The translations under genes and the position numbers were made by a program. Shown one piece after another: positions 55,709 to 64,000 of a DNA stretch of 64,000 nucleotides. The stretch's first letter is position 1; the number at the start of each line of letters is the position of its first letter. This DNA is from Rothia gullae (GTDB lineage: Bacteria > Actinomycetota > Actinomycetes > Actinomycetales > Micrococcaceae). The notes beneath the pieces were generated by a model. It searched no databases, was not told where the DNA came from, and saw only the letters and a program-made list of their open reading frames with translations. The stretch spans positions 343,093 through 407,092 of the forward strand of contig NZ_JANCOC010000001.1 of assembly GCF_024294905.1 (NCBI RefSeq). Reading direction: 5' to 3'.

Positions 55709-56208
55709 TGGCTCTGCACACTCTGTCCGTTCTGGTAGAAGACAAGCCGGGCGTTCTCACCCGCGTCTCCGGTCTGTTCTCTCGCCGTCTGTTCAACATC
55801 CTCTCCCTGGCTGTGGGCCCCACCGAAAACCCCGGTGTCTCCCGTATCACCGTAGTCACCGAAGGTGACGCACACACCATGGAGCAGATTACCAAGCAGC
55901 TGAACAAGCTCGTTCACGTGCTGAAGGTCGTCGAGCTTCCCGCAGACTCCTCCACCCAGCGTGGTCACATCCTGATTAAGGTCAAGGCCGACGCAGTTGC
56001 TCGCCTGCAGATCGTTCAGGCAGCTGACCTGTTCCGCGCATCCGTGATTGACGTTTCCCCCGAGTCTGTTGTCATCGAGGCAACCGGTTCTGAGAAGAAG
56101 CTCAACGCACTTCTGGATGTTCTGGAGCCTTACGGTGTTCGCGAAATCGTTCGCGCAGGCACCATCGGCCTGGCACGTGGCCCCCGCGCTATGAGTGAAC
56201 GCATCTAA
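55708..56208 (+). CDS. ilvN: Acetolactate synthase, regulatory subunit
   Basis: 166 residues. ACT domain at the N-terminus ([50 protein letters not shown]) and the C-terminal ALS-SS domain. Confers valine feedback on the catalytic subunit. TAATG coupling with ilvB. Confidence 0.96.
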   Translation: MALHTLSVLVEDKPGVLTRVSGLFSRRLFNILSLAVGPTENPGVSRITVVTEGDAHTMEQITKQLNKLVHVLKVVELPADSSTQRGHILIKVKADAVARLQIVQAADLFRASVIDVSPESVVIEATGSEKKLNALLDVLEPYGVREIVRAGTIGLARGPRAMSERI

Positions 56209-57560
<1,352 letters not shown>

Positions 57561-57584
57561 ACGGTAGCTCAGCAATAGCTTTCT

Positions 57585-57643
57585 AAGAATCCGGCGTTCC
57601 ACCCACACCCCGCTATAGGGGAGGGGTGGAACGCCGGATTCTT
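57585..57643 (+). terminator. Terminator of ilvC
   Basis: Perfect 20-bp stem from AAGAATCCGGCGTTCCACCC with its complement, 19-base loop. Confidence 0.88.
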
Positions 57644-57703
57644 GCTGTTTCAAGCTGAACAGCACCCCCATTAGATATGTGATGCAGTTCATGCTCATTC
57701 GAG

Positions 57704-57732
57704 TTGTGGGTAGTCATAAAATGCCGTATAGT
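57704..57732 (+). promoter_or_regulatory. Promoter of tRNA-Lys copy 2
   Basis: TTGTGG, 17 bases, TATAGT, 38 bases before the tRNA. Confidence 0.65.
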
Positions 57733-57770
57733 ATTTACTTGTCGCAGGGGAAACCCTGAAAAACAAATAA

Positions 57771-57843
57771 GCGCCTCTAGCTCAATTGGCAGAGCAATTG
57801 ACTCTTAATCAATGGGTTCTGGGTTCGAGTCCCAGGGGGCGCA
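57771..57843 (+). tRNA. tRNA-Lys (CUU), copy 2
   Basis: Same 73 bases as copy 1, anticodon CUU. Located between ilvC and metG. Confidence 0.95.
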
Positions 57844-57851
57844 CTTCACAG

Positions 57852-57887
57852 AAAATCCCGCTGATTCTTCGGAATCGGCGGGATTTT
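57852..57887 (+). terminator. Terminator of tRNA-Lys copy 2
   Basis: Identical to the terminator after copy 1: AAAATCCCGC stem, TTCG loop, TTTTT tail. Confidence 0.85.
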
Positions 57888-58414
57888 TGTGTTCCCCTTG
57901 AAATGCAGTCTTCATGGGTTGAAGAATCGGTGTTTGTCCTCGTTCCTACAGGGGTGGGGTGGGTGGGTACCTCGCGTCTCCCAAGACTACCGGGTGCGCT
58001 ACATGTTTCCTCCGCGCCTACGCAGGGGCACCCGTCACCCGGACGCTCCGCTCCTCCTTGCTTCGCTGCGGAGAGCGTCCGTGTGACACCCTGAGGGCGC
58101 TTCCGGAAAACGTAGCTGCACCGGTTAGGCGGGTGCGTGGAGGTTTCGGTGGCCTCCGCAGCGACATCAGGGTGCCCGAAGCGAAGCGAGGGCGGGTGCC
58201 CCTGTAGGAGCGAGGAGGGCGCCGAACCTTGAGCTAATCCCGTCGGGGTTGCGGTAGATGTGCGGTGGTTCAGTATGTGCGCCCCGTGCCTAGCGAACTG
58301 GGGCGGGGGAGGGCTGTCGCGGTTTAGCGTGTTGCGTGGTGGTTGGGTGTTTGTTGCATATCAGAGTGTAACCCCAGTGAGAGCCTAGCCTAAGACTGCG
58401 GTAAACTGAAAGTT

Positions 58415-59959
58415 ATGACTGCAACTCCGTTCTACATCACCACCGCCATCTCCTACCCCAATGGCAACCCGCACATCGGCCACGCCTACGAAACCATCGC
58501 AGCCGACGTGCTAGCCCGCTTCAAGCGCCTCGACGGCTTCGACGTGCGCTTCATGACCGGCACCGACGAGCACGGCCAGAAGATGCAGACCACCGCCGAA
58601 AAACTAGGCAAAACCGCCAAGGAACTCGCCGACGAGAACTCCGCACGCTTCAAAGCAATGAACGACGCGCTGAACATCAGCTACGACCGCTTCATCCGCA
58701 CCACCGACCCCGACCACTACACCGCATCCCAGGCCATCTGGAAGCGCATGGAAGAAAACGGCGATATCTACCTCGACAAGTACGCCGGCTGGTACTCCGT
58801 CCGCGACGAAGCCTACTACGCAGAAGACGAAACCGAAGTCCGCGACGGCCAGCGCTACGCCATCACCACCGGCACCGAAGTCGAATGGACCGAAGAAGAA
58901 TCCTACTTCTTCCGCCTCTCCAAGTACGGCGACAAGCTCCTCGAACTCTACGCCAACGAAGGCTACGTCTACCCCGAATCCCGCCGCAACGAACTGATCT
59001 CCTTCGTCAAGGGCGGCCTCAATGACCTGTCCATCTCCCGCACCACCTTCGACTGGGGCGTACCCGTACCCGGCAACGACAAGCACGTCATGTACGTGTG
59101 GGTCGACGCCCTCACCAACTACCTCACCGGCCTCGGCTACCCCGACACCGACAACGAACTGTTCACCAAGTACTGGCCCGCCGACCTGCACCTCATCGGT
59201 AAGGACATCACCCGATTCCACTCCATCTACTGGCCCGCATTCCTGTGGTCCGCCGGAGTCGAACTGCCCAAGCGCGTCTTCGGCCACGGCTTCCTGCTCG
59301 TCAACGGCGAAAAGATGTCCAAGTCCGTCGGTAACGTCGTCGACCCCGCAAACCTCGTCGACGCATTCGGCCTGGACGCCGTCCGCTTCTTCCTCATGCG
59401 TGAAGTGTCATTCGGTCAGGACGGCTCCTATTCCGAAGAGTCCATCATCAACCGCATCAACTCCGACCTGGCAAACAACCTCGGCAACCTCGCCCAGCGT
59501 TCCCTGTCCATGATTGCCAAGAACTGTGGCGGTGCCGTCCCTACCCACGGCGAATTCACCGAAGCCGACCGCAAGATCCTCGACCAGGCGGCAGCCCTCT
59601 ACGAGCCCGTCCGTGCAGATTTCGACGAGCAGGCATTCCACCGCGCTTTGGAACGCATCTGGACCGTCCTCGCAGACACCAACGCCTACTTTGCAGAACA
59701 GGAACCCTGGACCCTGCGCAAGAACGGTGAACTCGACCGCATGAACACCGTGCTGTACGTAACTCTCGAGGTCGTACGCCAGGTCGCCCTGCTGCTGCAG
59801 CCCGTCATGCCCGACGCAACTGCCAAGCTGCTGACCCTGCTCGGCGTACCTGAAGGCGACGCACGCCAGTTCGCAGCCCTCGGCACCGCACTCGTGCCCG
59901 GCACCGAACTGCCCGCACCCGCACCGGTGTTCCCCCGCTACGAAGCGCCCAAGGCATAA
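58415..59959 (+). CDS. metG: Methionyl-tRNA synthetase
   Basis: 514 residues. Class I: HIGH site as [31 protein letters not shown], anticodon-recognising helical domain from 380, and [14 protein letters not shown] as KMSKS. It lacks the C-terminal dimerisation domain and the zinc knuckle of the E. coli enzyme, as common in actinobacteria. TAAACT lies 7 bases before the ATG and no ribosome site is clear, suggesting a leaderless mRNA. Confidence 0.96.
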   Translation: MTATPFYITTAISYPNGNPHIGHAYETIAADVLARFKRLDGFDVRFMTGTDEHGQKMQTTAEKLGKTAKELADENSARFKAMNDALNISYDRFIRTTDPDHYTASQAIWKRMEENGDIYLDKYAGWYSVRDEAYYAEDETEVRDGQRYAITTGTEVEWTEEESYFFRLSKYGDKLLELYANEGYVYPESRRNELISFVKGGLNDLSISRTTFDWGVPVPGNDKHVMYVWVDALTNYLTGLGYPDTDNELFTKYWPADLHLIGKDITRFHSIYWPAFLWSAGVELPKRVFGHGFLLVNGEKMSKSVGNVVDPANLVDAFGLDAVRFFLMREVSFGQDGSYSEESIINRINSDLANNLGNLAQRSLSMIAKNCGGAVPTHGEFTEADRKILDQAAALYEPVRADFDEQAFHRALERIWTVLADTNAYFAEQEPWTLRKNGELDRMNTVLYVTLEVVRQVALLLQPVMPDATAKLLTLLGVPEGDARQFAALGTALVPGTELPAPAPVFPRYEAPKA

Positions 59960-60005
59960 CAGCTGCCTGAATATCAGCGGACAGCGCCGTAACGGATAGT
60001 CTATG

Positions 60006-60053
60006 AAAGCTCCCGGCTTCCCCACCCAGATGGGGGAAGAACCGGGGGCTTTT
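60006..60053 (+). terminator. Terminator of metG
   Basis: Stem AGCTCCCGGCTTCCCC with its near complement ending GGGGGCTTTT. Confidence 0.8.
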
Positions 60054-60166
60054 CGCATATATAGGTGTAGGCGCGGGCAGAGAAGCGATGCAGAAATACG
60101 GGGGTAGGGGTGCTGGGTAAGAACGCAGGATGAGAACGCAGGGTGAGAACGCCGGTTCAGTCGCCG

Positions 60167-60184
60167 CTCATCCTTAAGGATGAG
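60167..60184. promoter_or_regulatory. 18-bp palindrome upstream of the ABC exporter
   Basis: CTCATCCTTAAGGATGAG is perfectly self-complementary; it lies 162 bases before the ABC ATPase gene. Perhaps an operator for a regulator. Confidence 0.5.
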
Positions 60185-60311
60185 GTTTGCGCCCCGCCCA
60201 GCCCGCCTCAGGCTCAGCTCAGCCCGTGGAATGAGCGAGGAACCTTCGCCTCCGCAGGTCAAGGCCCGGTGAACACCCGCCAAAATCAACCGGGAGGATG
60301 AGAAAAACCCC

Positions 60312-60340
60312 TTAATCAGCGCCATGCTACGTGAGATAAT
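60312..60340 (+). promoter_or_regulatory. Candidate promoter of the ABC exporter
   Basis: TTAATC, 17 bases, GATAAT, 6 bases before the ATG; no ribosome site. Leaderless start likely. Confidence 0.55.
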
Positions 60341-60346
60341 TGAACT

Positions 60347-61114
60347 ATGACTACAACAACTCCTCACGTACAGACGGCACAGCTCGCCGTCTCCGCACGA
60401 AACCTTTCCAAAACCTACGGCATGGGTGAAGCCACCGTCCACGCCCTCAACAATGTCTCCGTTGACTTTGAGCAGGGCAAGTTCACCGCCATTATGGGCC
60501 CCTCCGGCTCGGGTAAGTCCACGCTGATGCAGACCATCGCAACCCTGGATACCCCCGACCCGAACCCGGCAACCTCGATTCGTATCGGCGGTACCGAGCT
60601 CTTCGGTCTGAAGGACAACGCCCTCACCGAATTCCGCCGCGAACACATCGGCTTCATCTTCCAGGCGTTCAACCTGGTGCCCACCCTCACCGCGGGCCAG
60701 AACATTGACCTGCCCCTGGGCCTCGCCGGTAAGAAGCCGGACTCGCAGTGGCGCGACTACCTGGTCAAGACCCTCGGCCTGGAAACCCGCCTCGACCACC
60801 GCCCCGAACAGCTCTCCGGCGGTCAGCAGCAGCGCGTCGCCATCGTGCGCGCCCTGCTCGCACGCCCCGAAGTGGTCTTCGCCGACGAACCGACCGGTAA
60901 CCTCGACTCCAACTCCGGCGCCGAGGTGCTGCGTCTGCTGCGTGCAGCCGCAACCGACCACGCACAGACCATCCTCATGGTTACCCACGACGCAAACGCT
61001 GCCTCCTACGCAGACCGCGTGGTCTTCATCAAGGACGGCATGGTCGCTGGCGAAATGATCGAACCCACCTACGACGCCGTCCTCGGCGCAATGGCACAGC
61101 TGGAAGGTCGATAA
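60347..61114 (+). CDS. MacB/LolD-type ABC transporter ATPase
   Basis: 255 residues. Walker A GPSGSGKST (about 52), Q-loop FQAFNLVPTLTAGQN, signature LSGGQQQRVAIVRALL, Walker B VVFADEPTGNLDS, switch VTHD. The LolD/MacB class pairs with FtsX-type permeases to move lipoproteins, peptides or drugs. Followed by the permease with a 3-base gap. Confidence 0.93.
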   Translation: MTTTTPHVQTAQLAVSARNLSKTYGMGEATVHALNNVSVDFEQGKFTAIMGPSGSGKSTLMQTIATLDTPDPNPATSIRIGGTELFGLKDNALTEFRREHIGFIFQAFNLVPTLTAGQNIDLPLGLAGKKPDSQWRDYLVKTLGLETRLDHRPEQLSGGQQQRVAIVRALLARPEVVFADEPTGNLDSNSGAEVLRLLRAAATDHAQTILMVTHDANAASYADRVVFIKDGMVAGEMIEPTYDAVLGAMAQLEGR

Positions 61115-61117
61115 GCC

Positions 61118-63874
61118 GTGGCAACCACACTGAACACGGTGGCGCGCTCCAATCTGCGCGCTTCTAAAGGAAAATACATCCTCACGGGCATAGGCATTGC
61201 GATCTCATCATTCTTCATCGCCGCCATTATGATGCTCACCAACTCGCTGCAGGCGACCGTTAACTCCTCCGTGAGTGACGTGCTCTCCCGCGCCGAGGCG
61301 GTCGTCGCCTCCGCCGCCACAACCAGCGACGGTAAAGACAGCACCTCTATCTACCTGACTCGTGATCAGATTCAGAAAGTAGAAAAGAGCGACCTACTCT
61401 CCGGCTACTGGGTTCAGTATGCCGTTTCAGGTTCGATCGGTACCGGCGACCAGAAAGCTCCCGTGCAGTACAACCAGCTGCCCGCCGACTCTAGCCTCTT
61501 CCCGTACAAGGTGCAGGGCAAAATCCCCAGTAGCGACCACGAAATCATGGTCTCTACCTACTTCGCGAAGAAGCACAACCTCTCGCTGAACGGCAAGGTC
61601 ACCAGCACCGATGTTGTAGAATCTGTCAGCGCCCCCGGTACTGACAAGACCGCCGAATATACCGTCGTCGGTCTGTTCGACCCCGGTTTTGAAGGCTCCA
61701 CCACCAACCAGGCTGTCTTCATTGGAGGCACCAGCCTCGGCGAAGCCACCCTGAAAGCAGCCGAGACAGAAAACAAGAACTCCGCGGCAGGCTACCGGAG
61801 CATGGCTGGCGCGAACCTCATCTACCTCAAGTTCAAGGACGGCGTAACCGACGCCAAACTCAAGAGCCTGCAGGATACCCTCAGCAGCGGCGACACCAAG
61901 AACGACCCGCGCGTCATGACCGGTCAGAAGCTGCTGGAAGACTACCAGAAGAGTATCTCCACGGTCTTCACCTCCATTAGCGTGGTCCTGGGTGCCTTCG
62001 CGGCCCTGGCTCTGCTGGTTTCCTCCTTCGTCATCTCCAACACCTTCGCGGTGCTGGTTGGCCAGCGCATCCGTGAACTGGCTCTGCTGCGTACCCTCGG
62101 CGCCCGCGGCGGCTCTCTCGTACGGATGCTACTCGTCGAATCCATTACCGTGGGCGTGGTGTTCTCCCTCATCGGTGCACTGCTGACCTTCCCGGCCGGC
62201 ATGCTGGTGGGAAGCATGGTTTCGACCATCATGATCTCCTACTCGATCACCCCGATTCTGGTGAGTGTGCTCCTCTGCACCATCGTGACGGTTCTGGCGT
62301 CACTCTCCCCGGCACGAAGCGCCCTGCGCATCTCGCCCATTAGCGCAATGAGCGAACACACCAACCGCGAAGTCAGCAAGCCCGGCAAGATTGGCCCCAT
62401 CATCGGTGCCCTCTTCGCCATCGGCGGCGTGGTCGCTGTTGTGGCTGCACTCGATAAGGCAACCAGCACCGAACGTGACGGTAACTCCGCGATCTTCCTC
62501 GGCATGCTCGCCGCACTGCTGCTCGGTATTGCGGTCTTCCTCATCACCCCGCTGGTACTACCCCCGCTGGTACGGGCCCTCGGCACGGTTACCCGCACCC
62601 AGACAGGTAAGCTTGCGCTCGCCAACGCTCTGCGTTCGCCCAAGCGCACCGTCTCCACCGGCCGTGCTGTGCTTGTCGGCACCCTGGTAGTGTCGATTGT
62701 GCTGACCGGCTACACGGTTCTGAGCGCATCGTTCGTCAAGGCGCTGGATCAGCAGTACCCGATTTCTGCGCAGGCGACGTACAGCTCGTATGACCAGTCT
62801 GAGGCGGCTTCTACCGTGACCAAGGCGGAGGGAATTGCCTCTAAGGTCAAGGGCATTAAGAACGTTCAGGCATCCGCTGTTGGTTACGCCGCCGGTGTGG
62901 TTGACTACACCGTCGAGTACGAAGGCCAGAGTGTCAACCAGAACGCTGACCTGGTGGCACTGAGCTCCTCCGAGCTGAAGGCAATCCTGCCGGAAGAAAA
63001 CTCGAACCTTGCTGACGACACCGTGCTCGTACCTCAGGGACTCTGGAAGTCCGCTGGATTGAATGAGTCCAGCCGTCTGAAGGCGCGCGGCCCGCTCGGC
63101 GAACTGGAACTCAAGCCCGTCAAGTCTGAAACCAAGCAGCACCTGCTGCTTGTCAACCCTGCCACCGCCGCCAAGCTGCAGGACGCCAAGAACCCGCAGG
63201 CAGTTGCCAACCCCGCCGCTGAAGAAGCTCAGAAGCGCGTGGAAGAAGCAATCGCGAGTGGCGATCAGGAAGCTCAGACAAAGGCCTCACAGCTGACCGT
63301 CACCAGCCAGGCACGAGGTAACGGCACCGTCATTCTGGTGCGTGCGGTATCCCCGCTGACCAGTAGCGAGAACGTGACCCTGCAGACTGAACTGAACCGC
63401 GTCAGCCCTGACAGCTCTTTCACCGGTGGCTTGCAGGAACGCCAGACGTTTGACCAGCTGCTGACCGTTATGCTGACCTTCACCCTGGTGATGCTCATGC
63501 TCGCAGTGGTCATCTCCATCATTGGTGTGGCGAACACGATGACCTTGTCGGTCAACGAACGCCGCCGCGAGAACGCGATGCTCCGCTCGCTGGGTCTGTC
63601 CCGCAAGCAGCTGCGCCGCATGATTTCCATTGAGGCGATTCTGATTACGCTTGCCGCGGTGGTGATCGGCATGATGGCCGGTATGGTCATCGGTGCGGTT
63701 TCCGCGAAGATTGTGATGGCTGCCGTGAGTTCCAGCGCCCCGCTTGTGCTTGACCTGCCGTACGTCTGGTACGTGGTCATCCTCATTGTGGGTGTGCTCG
63801 CCGCGATGCTAGCTTCGGCGCTGCCGGCGGCTCGTTCGGCTCGCATGTCCCCGGTTGAGGGCATGCGCGGCTAA
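61118..63874 (+). CDS. FtsX/MacB-type ABC transporter permease
   Basis: 918 residues from GTG 61118 (GGAAGG). Two FtsX units: the first core around residues 285-410 (SISVVLGAFAALALLVSSFVISNTFAVLVGQRIRELALLRTLGARG), the second at 785-915 (VMLMLAVVISIIGVANTMTLSVNERRRENAMLRSLGLSRKQLRRMISIEA). Large extracellular domains after the first and fifth spans. Ten-span, double-FtsX form of actinobacteria. Substrate unknown. Complete in the window. Confidence 0.93.
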   Translation: MATTLNTVARSNLRASKGKYILTGIGIAISSFFIAAIMMLTNSLQATVNSSVSDVLSRAEAVVASAATTSDGKDSTSIYLTRDQIQKVEKSDLLSGYWVQYAVSGSIGTGDQKAPVQYNQLPADSSLFPYKVQGKIPSSDHEIMVSTYFAKKHNLSLNGKVTSTDVVESVSAPGTDKTAEYTVVGLFDPGFEGSTTNQAVFIGGTSLGEATLKAAETENKNSAAGYRSMAGANLIYLKFKDGVTDAKLKSLQDTLSSGDTKNDPRVMTGQKLLEDYQKSISTVFTSISVVLGAFAALALLVSSFVISNTFAVLVGQRIRELALLRTLGARGGSLVRMLLVESITVGVVFSLIGALLTFPAGMLVGSMVSTIMISYSITPILVSVLLCTIVTVLASLSPARSALRISPISAMSEHTNREVSKPGKIGPIIGALFAIGGVVAVVAALDKATSTERDGNSAIFLGMLAALLLGIAVFLITPLVLPPLVRALGTVTRTQTGKLALANALRSPKRTVSTGRAVLVGTLVVSIVLTGYTVLSASFVKALDQQYPISAQATYSSYDQSEAASTVTKAEGIASKVKGIKNVQASAVGYAAGVVDYTVEYEGQSVNQNADLVALSSSELKAILPEENSNLADDTVLVPQGLWKSAGLNESSRLKARGPLGELELKPVKSETKQHLLLVNPATAAKLQDAKNPQAVANPAAEEAQKRVEEAIASGDQEAQTKASQLTVTSQARGNGTVILVRAVSPLTSSENVTLQTELNRVSPDSSFTGGLQERQTFDQLLTVMLTFTLVMLMLAVVISIIGVANTMTLSVNERRRENAMLRSLGLSRKQLRRMISIEAILITLAAVVIGMMAGMVIGAVSAKIVMAAVSSSAPLVLDLPYVWYVVILIVGVLAAMLASALPAARSARMSPVEGMRG

Positions 63875-63952
63875 CCCGGCATAGTCACAGTACCCGGCAA
63901 ACCCGGATACTCGGTGTGAGATAGTAAAGCCCCGGCGGGCGCCTCGTGAACT

Positions 63953-64000
63953 GCCTCCCGTTTCTTGGACACCAAAAATGAAGTCCAAGAAACGGGAGGC
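63953..64000. repeat. Perfect 18-bp inverted repeat at the window edge
   Basis: GCCTCCCGTTTCTTGGAC and its exact complement with a 12-base loop, 78 bases after the exporter permease. Could be the exporter terminator or the end of a following element. Confidence 0.7.

Larger units (their letters stand above)
57771..58354 (+). repeat. tRNA-Lys cassette repeat, copy 2
   Basis: First 126 bases identical to copy 1. The later part is rearranged: the block with CGCTTCGCTTCGG appears in reverse complement (58170-58215), and the GTGCGCCCCGTGCCTAGCGAAC block follows in direct orientation at 58278. No gene. A GC-rich inverted repeat spans about 58018-58213 (AGGGGCACCCG and its complement). Confidence 0.7.
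59960..60346. other. Intergenic region between metG and the ABC exporter
   Basis: 387 bases with the metG terminator, a three-unit tandem repeat GAACGCAGG(G/A)TGA (60121-60153), and a perfect palindrome upstream of the exporter. Confidence 0.6.

Noticed and set aside
57786-58207. Short frames after tRNA-Lys copy 2
   Set aside because: Same repeat family and no ribosome site.

Overview
The window looks like chromosome of a high-GC actinobacterium of the family Micrococcaceae, most probably a Rothia species close to R. mucilaginosa. This is inferred from gene content (mycothiol-dependent MscR, DUF4191 and DUF4192 proteins, HrdB/SigA-type sigma factor, lpd-sucB-lipB-lipA-glnA order), moderate-high GC and compact operons. 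No rRNA or CRISPR array is present. One tRNA-Leu and two identical tRNA-Lys genes are seen.

Region 1 (1 to about 9.8 kb) is the right end of an integrated phage or phage satellite that continues off the left edge. A leftward operon carries small membrane/coiled-coil proteins, HTH proteins, a Cas4-like nuclease and a prim-pol/D5 helicase replication protein. A rightward lysogeny module carries two HTH regulators, an ImmA-type peptidase and a tyrosine integrase. A shared palindromic operator sits in the divergent control region.

Region 2 (9.9-17.1 kb) holds a zinc-type ABC importer (binding lipoprotein, ATPase, permease), a convergent Zur-like repressor, an MBL hydrolase, a HIT protein, acetolactate decarboxylase, an ElaA-like acetyltransferase and a PH-domain protein.

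Region 3 (17.4-30.7 kb) is a leftward core-metabolism block: glnA with a GlnR-type box, DUF4191, lipA, lipB, a two-lipoyl-domain E2, lpd and leucyl aminopeptidase. LipA/LipB make the lipoyl cofactor that the adjacent E2 uses. A rightward pseudokinase-like membrane protein and a PAC2 protein are interspersed.

Region 4 (30.7-42.6 kb) holds a DUF4192 protein behind a large palindrome, the principal sigma factor with a candidate SigR/SigH-type promoter, an ADP-ribosylglycohydrolase bracketed by four REP-like repeats, sbcD-sbcC and an MFS-like transporter.

Region 5 (42.6-53.5 kb) holds mscR plus an MBL hydrolase, an alpha/beta hydrolase with an N-terminal pentapeptide repeat, a YihY/BrkB membrane protein, mqo, an oligopeptide-binding-type lipoprotein, tRNA-Leu, bcp and an unrecognised protein.

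Region 6 (52.3-64 kb) holds ilvB-ilvN-ilvC, preceded by a leader peptide and attenuator and flanked by duplicated tRNA-Lys cassettes, then metG and a MacB-type ABC exporter pair. The ilv genes make acetolactate, which the decarboxylase in region 2 could divert to acetoin. A recurring theme is genes with a -10-like hexamer 6-7 nt before the start codon, suggesting leaderless mRNAs.
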